Under the pieces are notes generated by a model. That model was not told the origin of the DNA. It ran no database searches and saw nothing but the letters and a program-made list of their open reading frames with translations. Source: Sphingobacteriaceae bacterium UBA6709 (GTDB lineage Bacteria; Bacteroidota; Bacteroidia; Sphingobacteriales; Sphingobacteriaceae). Taken from it: a stretch of DNA of 61,204 bases. Where the stretch lies: the NCBI GenBank assembly GCA_002454425.1, contig DKIV01000019.1, positions 1 to 61,204 of the forward strand. The letters run 5' to 3'. Positions within the stretch are counted from its first letter, which is position 1; every line of letters starts with the position of its first letter. The position numbers and the translations under genes are program-made. Shown here piece after piece: positions 17,376 to 26,465 of this stretch.

Positions 17376-18350
17376 TTATTGTTCAGCCCCCGCCATCAGC
17401 AATTGTTCAAGGATTTCGGTCAAACCGCGCTCACTGGCAAAAGCCAGGGCAGTACGACCATTGTTGTCCGCAGCATTAACATCGGCACCCTGCTCGATAA
17501 GAAGGGCTGTAAAGTCGTTAAACCCACACTGTGCAGCAACCAGAAGCGGTGTTTCACTAAAGCTATTCCGTGCATTTATGTCAGCACCAGCCTGCGTCAA
17601 GACCTTGGCGATATGATGATTGCCAATTCCGGCAGCGAAATGCAAGGCTGAATTTCCGTTGAGCAGATGCAGGTTAACGTCGGCACCACTTTTAACAAGC
17701 AGTTCGGTGATGTAGATGTTGGAGTTATTTACCGCCAAAACCAGGGCGCTCAAGCCATCGTCATTCAACTGATTGACATTCAGATTTTCGTGTTTAAGCA
17801 AGGCGATGACCGTTTCGCTTTGGTTGTTATACACGGCCTGCAGCAACGGGGTGTTTCCTCGATTATCTTTCTGTCCGGCGTCGTGCGCGGATAGCTCAGT
17901 CAGTAAATCGCGCATTCCGTTGGCGGTGGCATGGTCAAGGACATTATAGCCGGCATTATCTTTCATGTCGGTATCTGCGCCAAGGGAAATCAGAAAGCGG
18001 GAACTTTCCGTTTTTCCCGAAAGAACCGCGTAAAAAAGAGGGGTCTGTCCCTGATTATTGCAACCGTTTATGTCGGCACCGGCATCAACGAGCATTTTGA
18101 TAAGCTCCTTGTTACCGGTTCTTGCAGCTATATGAAGAGGCGTTTCACTCTGATTATTTGCTAAAGACACGTCTGCTCCCGCATCGATAAGTATCCCTGC
18201 GATGTCTTTTGCAGCTTTGGCAGCTACATAATATAGAGGCGTGTTGCCAAGGCTGTCACGTTTATCGACATTTATACCCCCCTTCTTCAGGAAGGCTTGT
18301 ACAATTCCCTTTTGCGCATTCTTACATGCGTTTAAAAACATATTATCCAT
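17376..18350 (-). CDS. Ankyrin-repeat protein A
   Basis: A 324-residue soluble protein made almost entirely of about nine ankyrin repeats, with repeated G-x-TPL-x-x-A and LL-x-x-GADV/GADIN phrases (for example GNTPLYYVAAK, SETPLHIAARTG, GRTALAFASERG). There is no signal peptide or catalytic domain. Ankyrin arrays are protein-binding scaffolds. It is the third gene of an operon after a TPR-like gene and a second ankyrin gene, with 10 bp between the two ankyrin genes. The partner bound by the array is unknown; whether it is an immunity, regulatory or structural factor cannot be read from sequence. Confidence 0.85.
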   Translation of the reverse strand: MDNMFLNACKNAQKGIVQAFLKKGGINVDKRDSLGNTPLYYVAAKAAKDIAGILIDAGADVSLANNQSETPLHIAARTGNKELIKMLVDAGADINGCNNQGQTPLFYAVLSGKTESSRFLISLGADTDMKDNAGYNVLDHATANGMRDLLTELSAHDAGQKDNRGNTPLLQAVYNNQSETVIALLKHENLNVNQLNDDGLSALVLAVNNSNIYITELLVKSGADVNLHLLNGNSALHFAAGIGNHHIAKVLTQAGADINARNSFSETPLLVAAQCGFNDFTALLIEQGADVNAADNNGRTALAFASERGLTEILEQLLMAGAEQ

Positions 18351-18360
18351 CGTGTTCGGC

Positions 18361-19797
18361 TTATGCTAATAAAAGTTTCACTACAGCATCATTGTTATTT
18401 TGTATAGCAAGATCAAGAGCTGTTTGTCCTGTATTGTTTACTTTATCCTTGCCACTGTCATCAGCATCAAGTATTAGAGACACCATTCGCTTAGCAGATG
18501 CGTGATCCTGATTGGCAGCGGCATGCATCAACGCGGTAGTTCCGGTGCTATCAACATAGTTAACATCAGCATTATTGTCAAGCAACAACTCGGCAATGCC
18601 ATATTTCGGTTCGTTACCTTTTCCGGCAAAGCTCATAAGAGGCGTTAACCCTCTACTATTAGGCTTATTTATATCACACCCCGCATCTATGAGCACTTCT
18701 GCAAGGTCGGCATTAAGATCAGCAAGATAGCCCGCCTGACAAAGGACGTTTAATGCGGTATCGCCCTCATTGGATATCACAGCGTCCGTATCTAATCCTG
18801 CATTTGTTAACGAACGCAGGATAGCAACCATATCCTTCAGTTGCTGACTCATTCCACGGCCGAAATTATTGATGCCTTTTGTTAAAAGGAAATACGTTGC
18901 AGTTTCTCCGCTACCAGCGGTAAAGTTCACATCTACCCCATGACTTATAAGCAGATCTACCATGGGTGCTGAAGGATATTCGCATGCGAGCATTAGCGGC
19001 GTTCTTTTATAACTATCTGACATCTCGTTCAGATCCGCCCCCGATGCGCACAGTGCCTCAACAGCTTCAATATCTTTGTGCAAAACAGCCTCATGGAGCG
19101 TCATTCCCGCAGTAATCGTGTCGGATTCATCCCCAGATAACAGGGCCGCGATTTCCTTAACTCCGCTACGCTGTGCGTAAGTAAGCGCCGTAGTACCGAA
19201 TATATCCTTGTCCTCCGGATCAAGTCCCGCTTTCTGCAACAGTATTCGAATCGTATTAGTAGCAGCCTGCAATGCTCCAGGGATTGATTTACGATGAGTA
19301 AGCTTGTCACTAATATCATGTAACAGATTCTTACCCTCAGAATCTGTTGCATCCATTCGGACGCCATTGTCAGCCAGTGCATCGACTAAGGGATACATAT
19401 ATGATGACCCGGCGTCAAAATAGGCTAGTTTTCCTGCATCATTTTTCTTCTTTGGATTTACACCCGCCTCCAGAAGCAGTTTTGCCGTTGCATAAATTGC
19501 TTGGGCTTTGACCTCAATTTCAGGATCCTTCAGATCGAATTTTGAAGCAGCCAACGCGTGCAAAGCCGTGTTACCATATTTATCCTGAGCAGGCTTAATT
19601 CCGGAATCCTTGAGAAAGGAAACAGCTTCTGCATCAGCAAAACGCGCAGCCAGATGATAGAGATCTTCATCTGTGTCTCCCTTTATCCCAAGATCAGTCA
19701 GACTCTTATATTGTTCATGAATAGCCTGTAAGTTGGGGTTTTGAGCAATAACACCCCGGTGATACGCATCGCGGATCTGAGAGAATTCATTTATCAT
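18361..19797 (-). CDS. Ankyrin-repeat protein B
   Basis: A 478-residue soluble protein with about twelve to thirteen ankyrin repeats, more diverged than those of its neighbour. Clear units include GNTALHALAASK, DIFGTTALTYAQRSG, KRTPLMLACEYP, GDTALNVLCQAG, GLTPLMSFAGKG, GTTALMHAAANQ and a final GQTALDLAIQNN. No secretion signal is seen. Its ATG overlaps the stop of the upstream TPR-like gene by four bases, indicating translational coupling. It differs from protein A in long inter-repeat insertions (for example LTHRKSIPGALQ), so the two are paralogues rather than a recent copy. Confidence 0.85.
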   Translation of the reverse strand: MINEFSQIRDAYHRGVIAQNPNLQAIHEQYKSLTDLGIKGDTDEDLYHLAARFADAEAVSFLKDSGIKPAQDKYGNTALHALAASKFDLKDPEIEVKAQAIYATAKLLLEAGVNPKKKNDAGKLAYFDAGSSYMYPLVDALADNGVRMDATDSEGKNLLHDISDKLTHRKSIPGALQAATNTIRILLQKAGLDPEDKDIFGTTALTYAQRSGVKEIAALLSGDESDTITAGMTLHEAVLHKDIEAVEALCASGADLNEMSDSYKRTPLMLACEYPSAPMVDLLISHGVDVNFTAGSGETATYFLLTKGINNFGRGMSQQLKDMVAILRSLTNAGLDTDAVISNEGDTALNVLCQAGYLADLNADLAEVLIDAGCDINKPNSRGLTPLMSFAGKGNEPKYGIAELLLDNNADVNYVDSTGTTALMHAAANQDHASAKRMVSLILDADDSGKDKVNNTGQTALDLAIQNNNDAVVKLLLA

Positions 19798-20297
19798 AGT
19801 GATTGCTTTTTTCGGGCACGCGCCAATGCATCGTTTACATTCTTAAAGCCTTTGTGTTCAATAGGGCTTGCCGTAGATATAAGTTTTTGAAAATCGCCGA
19901 GTTCAAGAAGACAATCGATCTTCAATCTTAAGATATTGTCAGACACTGCATCGGCAAAAAACTGAATATACTTTTGCGAAATGGGCTGCAAATAGCTACT
20001 CCCCTGGCTTTGCCATTGTGTTAATGATCGTTGCTGTGGGCTATGCTGTGCGTTACCTAACATGGATGGGCGAGGTAAAAATTGGCTCGTCTTATCAAGA
20101 AAACTCACAGCCAATGAATAATCGCCAACCATAAAATGACACAGAGCCATATTAAATAAGGTAGTAACGCTCTCCTGTCTTTCGCGTATTAAAAGAGAAT
20201 AAGCTTCCACATAACGCGCCTGTTGTATCAACTGCGAGATAAACAGATCTTCGGAAGTATGAGCTGTGTTGTTTAGAGAGCCTGAAGCGTGTAGCAT
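19794..20297 (-). CDS. TPR-like protein heading the ankyrin operon
   Basis: A 167-residue soluble protein. Residues about 18-70 look like one to two tetratricopeptide helical pairs (FISQLIQQARYVEAYSLL, then TLFNMALCHFMVGDYSLAVSFL, with the A-x-x-x-x-x-G-D-Y-x-x-A-x-x pattern), and a further helical stretch lies near DNILRLKIDCLLELGDFQKL. The middle is a glutamine/serine-rich linker. It is the first gene of the TPR-ankyrin-ankyrin operon and overlaps ankyrin protein B by ATGA. All three gene products are repeat scaffolds with no enzyme among them. Confidence 0.7.
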   Translation of the reverse strand: MLHASGSLNNTAHTSEDLFISQLIQQARYVEAYSLLIRERQESVTTLFNMALCHFMVGDYSLAVSFLDKTSQFLPRPSMLGNAQHSPQQRSLTQWQSQGSSYLQPISQKYIQFFADAVSDNILRLKIDCLLELGDFQKLISTASPIEHKGFKNVNDALARARKKQSL

Positions 20298-20468
20298 GCC
20301 GATTATATCTTACAGCATACAACAAACAATCAGGTATTTGTTTTACCGACAAACACCAAATCCATACAATCAACTAAAAGACAAGCACATGCGATGCATT
20401 TTATTTATCATCAATAGTATTATCAGAAATGAGCGGAGGCATTGCCTCGTTAGATCGGAATGGCAATA

Positions 20469-21803
20469 CTATTGTACAATAACATTTACTGAATCAGATT
20501 TCAAGCGGCTCTTTAGCCAAGTCTGCATGCGCAGCCGCCCGGCGGCATTAATGGTCTCCGCTGACACTATTACGACCTGTGTTATGGTATCGTTGCGCAA
20601 AGTATCCATACGATAGCGAATGACATTGTTGATGGAATAGGAGCGTAATCCGGGAGTGAGCGCCCTTAGCTCATCGCGCAGGTCAGGAAGAGCTATGGCG
20701 AGCTTATTAGCGCTTGTCGTGTTACTGCCAGCGGAGGAATCACGACGGATAACGTCCTCTAAAATACTGGCCTTGATTTGCGAGAAGTCGATCTCCTGGC
20801 GGGCGTTTAAGCCCTGACGAACTATTAACTTTACGTCGTCGAGCTTATAATTCTTCATTCTGGCGCGAATACTGTTAATAACATTCTCGGGCAGCTCATA
20901 ACCTATCAGCAACAAATCCACCTCATTACCACCTGAGCTATATTTAAACACTCTGTTTACCACCTGAGTGTTTTTAAAGTTAAACTCCTGACTAACGAAT
21001 GCGCGGGCATTATTTTCAAAAATACTTTTATCAACAATACGGTACGCAAGAAATATACTTGGTAGAATGGTCAATGTAATAATGCCAATAATATACCGGG
21101 ACACTTTTTTTTCATAGGCCTGATTCTCAAAATGTCTGACTTTGAATTTCAGAAACCGCACGATAAGAAATGTACTGATACCTATAAAGACAGTATTTAT
21201 AAAGTACAGATAAATAGCTCCGAGGAAATAATAGATGTTTCCGGAGGCAATACCGAAGCCGGCGGTACATAGAGGAGGCATCAGCGCGGTAGCAATGGCA
21301 ACTCCAGGAATAACGTTGGTTTTCTCTTTACGCGTGCCGGCAACTATTCCCGCCAAACCTCCGAAAAAGGCGATGAATACATCCCAGACGGAGGGCGTCG
21401 TGCGTGCCAGGAGCTCGCTTTGGGCATCGTGAAGAGGAGTAAGCCAAAAATAGATGGCAGATGTAGCGATGCTAATAATTGTAGCTATAAGCAGGTTTCT
21501 TAGTCCCTTCTTGATAAGATCGAAGTCGTTCGTACCAAGCCCCAACCCGATACCCATTATTGGCCCCATCAGAGGAGAGATAAGCATGGCTCCGATGATT
21601 ACCGCGGTGGAATTTACATTCAGACCTATCGAGGCGATAAATATGGCAAAAATAAGTGTCCACAAATTGGCGCCAACGAAGTCCGAGTTCTTCCTGATAG
21701 ACATTACCACATCTTCCTCGTCAGCTTTATCCAAGTGCAGATTAAAGCGGCGGGAAACAAATACACGTAACAGGCGAATGAGGCGACTTCTTTTCTTCAT
21801 CAT
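20469..21803 (-). CDS. DUF389 (TIGR00341-type) membrane protein
   Basis: A 444-residue protein with six to seven membrane helices in residues about 40-250 and a soluble C-terminal tail. It has the DUF389 signature NSTAVIIGAMLISPLMGPIMGIGLG, followed by PGVAIATALMPPLCTAGFGIA. This family is widespread and uncharacterised in transport terms. The C-terminal tail (about residues 260-444) is larger than in the minimal family and may be a ligand-sensing or oligomerisation domain. The frame shows GTG-ATG-ATG; the first ATG at 21803 is used. It appears monocistronic. Confidence 0.9.
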   Translation of the reverse strand: MMKKRSRLIRLLRVFVSRRFNLHLDKADEEDVVMSIRKNSDFVGANLWTLIFAIFIASIGLNVNSTAVIIGAMLISPLMGPIMGIGLGLGTNDFDLIKKGLRNLLIATIISIATSAIYFWLTPLHDAQSELLARTTPSVWDVFIAFFGGLAGIVAGTRKEKTNVIPGVAIATALMPPLCTAGFGIASGNIYYFLGAIYLYFINTVFIGISTFLIVRFLKFKVRHFENQAYEKKVSRYIIGIITLTILPSIFLAYRIVDKSIFENNARAFVSQEFNFKNTQVVNRVFKYSSGGNEVDLLLIGYELPENVINSIRARMKNYKLDDVKLIVRQGLNARQEIDFSQIKASILEDVIRRDSSAGSNTTSANKLAIALPDLRDELRALTPGLRSYSINNVIRYRMDTLRNDTITQVVIVSAETINAAGRLRMQTWLKSRLKSDSVNVIVQ

Positions 21804-21919
21804 CACCTGTAAAGGTATATTTTAGGAGAATAAGATCACAACGATATACTAAGATTTATTGCAACACAATCGAGGCCATCGTCTGACAATAGCCTCTTTA
21901 AATACACCGGACAAAAAAG

Positions 21920-22945
21920 TTACTTTAACGCTTTTAGGAAGGGTAAACAGGAAACAGAAAATCCAATATAGGGCACCGTTTTATTATTGGTTTCAAGGAA
22001 ATAATCATTTGCTTTTTTATCACTGTCGAACATTCTGGATTGCACGTTTGAGAACAACCCTCCATTAATCCCCACAATTAACTTCCGCGTTATCAAATAT
22101 TCGAAAGTTGCCCCTGTCTTGATGTCAACGGTAGTTTGCATAGCATTCTGAGGAAGAAAAGGCTGACTTATATTGAAAAATGCCAGACTACTAACAATTT
22201 CGGATCCTGCCGCTACCCAGGTGCGCTTCGATAATTGCTTTCGCAAAGCCAGTCGTGACGGCATATCGATAAAAAGTTCCAGATTTGAATATTGATATTT
22301 TCTCCAGTAGCTGATAACTGGAATAACCGGAAGCGTATTAGCCTTATCGATAATGACAACAGCCCCTATAGAAAGCGCCTGGGTTGCCGATCTGCGTATC
22401 GGAAAGACGAACGTTCCGGCATAGGTAAGTCTTTTTATTGAAGACATCTCATCCGTGGTACCCGAAATACTTGCCGAAAGAGTGACGGGCGCCCCAAAAA
22501 TGGTATCGCTTCTGGAATACGCCAGCGACAGACCAAGCACTGATTTATTGAGCTTTCCCGATTGATGGTCTACACCCTCTGGGCGTGTGAATGTGCCATC
22601 GGCGTCCAAACGCTGTTGCATGTAGCTTACATTTCCGTATAGTCTGTTATTCGCCCATTCTGAAATGGGCACAGTAAAGTTAGATCGTATTCTGGTGATA
22701 TTGGCCTTGCCTTCAAAAATCTCATTACCCTGATATTTGACTTTCATATCGCCGCGGCTTAGAAAATCTGTCGAGATAAAACCCTGGCGCAAAAGCGGAT
22801 ATCGGGCGGCCATCTGATCGTACATAACTTCGCGAATGGAGTCAGCTTTAGCAGAAGCAAGCCCCGTCCTTACCTGCGCCGAGGTGCTGCCAGCAACGAG
22901 AACCCCGGCGAGCAAGAGAAATAGAAAACCCTTAATTAACATCAT
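21920..22945 (-). CDS. Outer-membrane beta-barrel protein (DUF6268-like)
   Basis: A 341-residue protein with a signal peptide (LIKGFLFLLLAGVLVAGSTSA) and a body of alternating hydrophobic/polar strands, such as KANITRIRSNFTVPIS, KSVLGLSLAYSRSDT, SNLELFIDMPSRLALR and KLIVGINGGLFSNVQ. These fit a small outer-membrane barrel; the resemblance to DUF6268-type barrels is tentative. The start is one of two tandem ATGs (22945 or 22942) rather than a TTG at 22966. It is transcribed away from the LytS-like histidine-kinase gene across a 384-bp intergenic stretch. Confidence 0.65.
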   Translation of the reverse strand: MMLIKGFLFLLLAGVLVAGSTSAQVRTGLASAKADSIREVMYDQMAARYPLLRQGFISTDFLSRGDMKVKYQGNEIFEGKANITRIRSNFTVPISEWANNRLYGNVSYMQQRLDADGTFTRPEGVDHQSGKLNKSVLGLSLAYSRSDTIFGAPVTLSASISGTTDEMSSIKRLTYAGTFVFPIRRSATQALSIGAVVIIDKANTLPVIPVISYWRKYQYSNLELFIDMPSRLALRKQLSKRTWVAAGSEIVSSLAFFNISQPFLPQNAMQTTVDIKTGATFEYLITRKLIVGINGGLFSNVQSRMFDSDKKANDYFLETNNKTVPYIGFSVSCLPFLKALK

Positions 22946-23329
22946 AGCGTAAATGAGAAGCAGCAACTATTTCCCGGCAACACCCAGTGTTCAGAAACAA
23001 CTACCTTGATGTATGATACAATAGCAGCATGAACGAAACCAGCATATTAGTAACTGCGAATGCAAAACTATCAACGGTCGGCATTCAGGAGGTTCTTTTA
23101 TCAGTGAAATGGACAAATATAAGGCTGAAATGGCATCAACTACGGTTAGTTAAGTCGCGCTTTCCGCGAAATCTGGTTCATCATTACAAAGTATGCCGTA
23201 TTAACATACTCCATAATATGCTGATGGTACAGCGTCAGTTCATTGTGACTTTTGATTCCTTTATCTTGCAATCCGTCCACTACGTCTTTTAAAAAGGGAA
23301 TTTTTGTCCCCTAAGCGGTATTTTTGTTT
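22946..23329. other. 384-bp divergent intergenic region with a possible gene remnant
   Basis: The region separates the outer-membrane barrel gene from the histidine-kinase gene. A minus-strand frame at 23146-23310 codes for a protein-like 54-codon stretch (see the separate pseudogene entry). Nothing else is recognised. Confidence 0.4.
23146..23310 (-). pseudogene. Short minus-strand coding remnant without a start codon
   Basis: The minus frame, bounded by TAG at 23311-23313 and ending in TAA at 23146-23148, reads like a real helical protein (PFLKDVVDGLQDKG, then ELTLYHQHIMEYVN, then MMNQISRKARLN). No ATG occurs before an internal methionine near the end; the only alternative start is a GTG that would give about 45 residues. 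It could be the 3-prime remnant of a decayed gene or a very short gene with an unusual start. Family not recognised. Confidence 0.3.
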
Positions 23330-24340
23330 ATGATTAAATTCTATAATCTAAAGTGGTGTTTTGTGTTCACCGCGGCGATTGCCGGGGCAGCTGTACTATT
23401 GAAGCCCTGGCGAATCGGAGAGGTCGGCATTTTTCAATTCGCGGAGTATCTTTTTGTTCAACAGATACAAATTCTATGTTGCTGGATGATTCATATGTAC
23501 TTCATAAAGAAGAACACATGCATTCAGCCTGTATCTTTAAGATACGCGATAAGCAATATTTCGGGGATTATCATAGGCTCGCTGATGATCGCGTTTTTGT
23601 CCAAAATACAAAATCCGCTTTTAGATTCGGACAGTGCTGACAACGCCCGGCTTTTTACTGTGGCTGGCATTATTATCAGAGCGTTTTTCTTAAGCTCTCT
23701 CACTTTTATCGTGGCTTACCTGGTTTATGCCAACACGATGTTGCAAGCGTCACGTCTGGAAAATGAGCACCTGGAACAGGCACACTTGAAAGCACAACTT
23801 CTGGCATTGCAGCAGCAGATTAGTCCCCACTTTTTATTCAACTCGTTGAGTACGTTAAAGACTATCGTCAAAGATCGTCCTGCCAAAGACTTCATTATAC
23901 GATTGGCAACAGTATACCGATACGTACTGAATTTCAATGAACATCATCTCAGCGAACTTGAAGACGAGTTAGTATTTATAAAGTCATACATATACATCCT
24001 TTGTCAACGGTTTGAAGAGTCGTTAGAAGTAACGTTAAACATTTCACCGCGGCACAATAAACACAAATTACCGGCTCTGACGCTACAGCTTTTAATTGAA
24101 AATGCCATTAAGCACAACAATTTTTCCGCTGAGGCGCCTTTAAAGATTACCATCGAGTCGTTGGATACGGATACCTTGAGCGTAACGAATAACTATCAAC
24201 CCAAAAACAGTCCGGCAGAGGGAACCGGAACTGGATTAAAGAATATCATTCTCCGCTATAAACTATTATCAACGAGACCGGTAGAAGTGATCCGTTCAGA
24301 AGAAAAATTTTTAGTTATTTTACCATTATTGAACGCATGA
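23330..24340 (+). CDS. LytS/YehU-type sensor histidine kinase
   Basis: A 336-residue membrane kinase. Four hydrophobic segments fill residues about 10-135, followed by a coiled-coil linker (ASRLENEHLEQAHLKAQLLALQQQ) and the His_kinase (PF06580-type) motif QQISPHFLFNSLSTL with the phospho-acceptor histidine, then the ATP-binding N box LLIENAIKHNNF and a short G box GTGTGLKNI. It autophosphorylates and passes the phosphate to the LytTR regulator whose ATG overlaps its stop. An earlier TTG is ignored in favour of the ATG at 23330. The sensed signal is not evident. Confidence 0.9.
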   Translation: MIKFYNLKWCFVFTAAIAGAAVLLKPWRIGEVGIFQFAEYLFVQQIQILCCWMIHMYFIKKNTCIQPVSLRYAISNISGIIIGSLMIAFLSKIQNPLLDSDSADNARLFTVAGIIIRAFFLSSLTFIVAYLVYANTMLQASRLENEHLEQAHLKAQLLALQQQISPHFLFNSLSTLKTIVKDRPAKDFIIRLATVYRYVLNFNEHHLSELEDELVFIKSYIYILCQRFEESLEVTLNISPRHNKHKLPALTLQLLIENAIKHNNFSAEAPLKITIESLDTDTLSVTNNYQPKNSPAEGTGTGLKNIILRYKLLSTRPVEVIRSEEKFLVILPLLNA

Positions 24341-25101
24341 ACGTAATAATCATTGAAGATGAACTGAAGACAGCAAAGGAATTACAAGAGACACTCTTGC
24401 TCGTTGATCCAAAGATAGAAGTAGTAGCAATACTATCGTCAGTCGCCGCCAGCGTAGCGTGGCTACAGGTCAACACACATCCTGAGCTTATTTTCTCGGA
24501 CATACAACTCGGCGATGGTCTGAGTTTTGAGATCTTCAGACAAATACCATCCTCGGCGCCGGTTATTTTCTGTACCGCCTATGACGAATACGCGATAAAA
24601 TCATTTGAAGCAAACGGGATTGACTACATTCTGAAACCCATCGATGAGGTGATGATTCGGCGGAGCCTCGATAAATTCCTCCGGCTCAAGGAACATCTTT
24701 CTTCTAACAACGGACGATATGCCACAGGCATAAATAAGATGCTGGCGCAAATGGACGGAGGTTACAAAAAAACCCTGTTGGTACATGTAAAAGAAGCCAT
24801 TGTCCCTGTGAAAACAAGCGATATTAACTTCGCTTATACTGCCAATGGCCTGGTATATTTATATGCTTCTAAAGAACGGTTATATACCGTATCGTATACC
24901 ATTGAGCAATTGGAGCTGTTACTAAATCCTTATCAATTTTTTCGCGCTAATAGAAAATTCATCGTGAACAGAGAGACTATTCAAAATATAGAACATTACT
25001 TCAACCGGAAATTATTTATAAAGACCAACGTTAATGTACCAGAAAAGATCATTGTCAGCAAAATCAGAACATCATCGTTCCTAAGATGGATGGAGGACTA
25101 G
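24337..25101 (+). CDS. LytTR-family response regulator
   Basis: A 254-residue regulator. The N-terminal receiver has the acidic pocket EDE (residues 7-9), the phospho-acceptor aspartate in LIFSDIQLGDG, the conserved threonine/serine in CTAYDEYA and lysine in YILKP. The C-terminal LytTR DNA-binding domain includes IVPVKTSDINFAY, the RLYTVSYTIEQLE turn and FFRANRKFIVNRETI. It overlaps the kinase gene by the ATGA quartet, so the pair forms one two-component system. Target genes are not shown; the divergent barrel gene is a candidate by position only. Confidence 0.92.
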   Translation: MNVIIIEDELKTAKELQETLLLVDPKIEVVAILSSVAASVAWLQVNTHPELIFSDIQLGDGLSFEIFRQIPSSAPVIFCTAYDEYAIKSFEANGIDYILKPIDEVMIRRSLDKFLRLKEHLSSNNGRYATGINKMLAQMDGGYKKTLLVHVKEAIVPVKTSDINFAYTANGLVYLYASKERLYTVSYTIEQLELLLNPYQFFRANRKFIVNRETIQNIEHYFNRKLFIKTNVNVPEKIIVSKIRTSSFLRWMED

Positions 25102-25106
25102 CGAAA

Positions 25107-25186
25107 CTAAATGCGGCTCGTTATTTACCGGCTACAGACCTGAATATGAACAGTATCGCATCCGGAAGTTAAAGATCCGCATTTAG
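25107..25186. terminator. Stem-loop between convergent genes
   Basis: A perfect 10-bp inverted repeat (CTAAATGCGG at 25107-25116 and CCGCATTTAG at 25177-25186) flanks a 60-base loop that itself holds a CCGG pair. It lies between the convergent LytTR and alcohol dehydrogenase genes, where it could stop transcription from both sides, though no T run follows. Confidence 0.4.
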
Positions 25187-25212
25187 AGGATCAGATTAAT
25201 GCGAAGCGTGTA

Positions 25213-26412
25213 TCAGATGGACGCGGCGTCGATTACATACCGATAACGAGCCTGCTTGTTTACAACCTTTTCCCAGGCATCATTGATTTGACTGGCTTTG
25301 ATAATCTCGACTTGAGGATAAATCCTGTTCAAAGCGCAAAAGTCCATCACCTCCTGCGTTTCAGGAATGCCCCCTATTACGGAGCTATTATAATTGACCC
25401 GACTCATGAAAAAATTTCCATTGTTAATAGTGAATTCGCCTTTGATAGGTTGCCCTACCTGTGTAAAGTGACCGTAAGGTTTGACCACCATAATATAGCT
25501 AGACACATCAAAAGCATATGGTATCGTTGAGATCATATAATCCAATTTTCCGCGATAGGGCTTTAGCTTATCAACGTTATCAACCACAATTACTTCTTTC
25601 GCTCCAAATGAAAGGATGTCATCACGTTTTTCAGCCGAAGTTGTAAAGGCATACACCTCCGCGCCTTTAGCCACCGCAAGTTTAATAGCTAAATGTCCTA
25701 GCCCTCCGATGCCCGCAACTCCCACCTTATCGCCTCTAAGGAACCGCGCGTTCATGAGCGGCGAATAGGTAGTAATGCCCGCACAAAGCAATGGGGCAGC
25801 ATTTTCTAATGGAATACCTAGGGGAATTTTAATGGCGAAATGAGCTTTTACAACAACATTACGAGCGTAGCCACCTTGAGTGATTCCAGAGGGAGAGCTT
25901 TTATCGGGACTACCATAGGTATAAACCGTGCCCCCATTGTCACAGTGATGCTCCTCTCCGTTATTACAACTCATACAATTCATGCAACTATCGACCATGC
26001 AACCCACACCAGCCTGGTCGCCGACTTTAAATTTAGTAACGTTTTTACCCACGGCAGCAACGACGCCAGCGATTTCATGTCCGACTACCTGAGGGTAAAC
26101 TTGCTTTCCCCAATGTCCTTTTATGGTATGTATATCAGAATGGCAAATACCTGAGAACTTAATGTCAATTAATATATCGTCGTCGCCCACAGCTCTCCGC
26201 TCAAATTCCCATGGTTGAAGCGCAGCCGTTTCACTTATCCCGGCGTAACCTTTTGATTTTATAGGCTTGTTTCCCCTCTTTTCATTGCTCTTGTACTCGT
26301 GATCAACAGCGAATAACGCTGAAGGATTTGCCAGAGCGGCACCCGCCCCCATGATAGCGGTCTGCTGCAGGAACTTTCTCCGAGATCCTGCAAATTCATT
26401 ATTCTTGTTCAT
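25213..26412 (-). CDS. Zinc-dependent alcohol dehydrogenase with Tat-type signal
   Basis: A 399-residue member of the cinnamyl-alcohol-dehydrogenase/YahK group. Catalytic zinc ligands are the cysteine in FSGICHSDIH and the histidine-glutamate in VVGHEIAG; the four structural-zinc cysteines lie in CMVDSCMNCMSCNNGEEHHC; the NAD(P) loop is GIGGLGHLAIKLA. Unusually, the N-terminus is SRRKFLQQTAIMGAGAALA, a twin-arginine export signal, giving about 45 extra residues. Cytosolic homologues lack this. The enzyme would act in the periplasm, where NAD(P) is normally not free; a cofactor folded in before Tat export is possible. It is the last gene of a row with the CMD and cupin genes, all on the minus strand. 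Confidence 0.88.
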   Translation of the reverse strand: MNKNNEFAGSRRKFLQQTAIMGAGAALANPSALFAVDHEYKSNEKRGNKPIKSKGYAGISETAALQPWEFERRAVGDDDILIDIKFSGICHSDIHTIKGHWGKQVYPQVVGHEIAGVVAAVGKNVTKFKVGDQAGVGCMVDSCMNCMSCNNGEEHHCDNGGTVYTYGSPDKSSPSGITQGGYARNVVVKAHFAIKIPLGIPLENAAPLLCAGITTYSPLMNARFLRGDKVGVAGIGGLGHLAIKLAVAKGAEVYAFTTSAEKRDDILSFGAKEVIVVDNVDKLKPYRGKLDYMISTIPYAFDVSSYIMVVKPYGHFTQVGQPIKGEFTINNGNFFMSRVNYNSSVIGGIPETQEVMDFCALNRIYPQVEIIKASQINDAWEKVVNKQARYRYVIDAASI

Positions 26413-26465
26413 ATTGAAGAGATTATGGTTACTTATAATTTCGATCGCCGTTGGAATCGAAAGAG

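Noticed and set aside
17376..19797. Secreted ankyrin effectors
   Set aside because: No signal peptide, no secretion-system gene nearby and no toxin domain.
23029..23292. Plus-strand frame of 87 codons in the divergent region
   Set aside because: Random-looking residues; overlaps the more protein-like minus frame.
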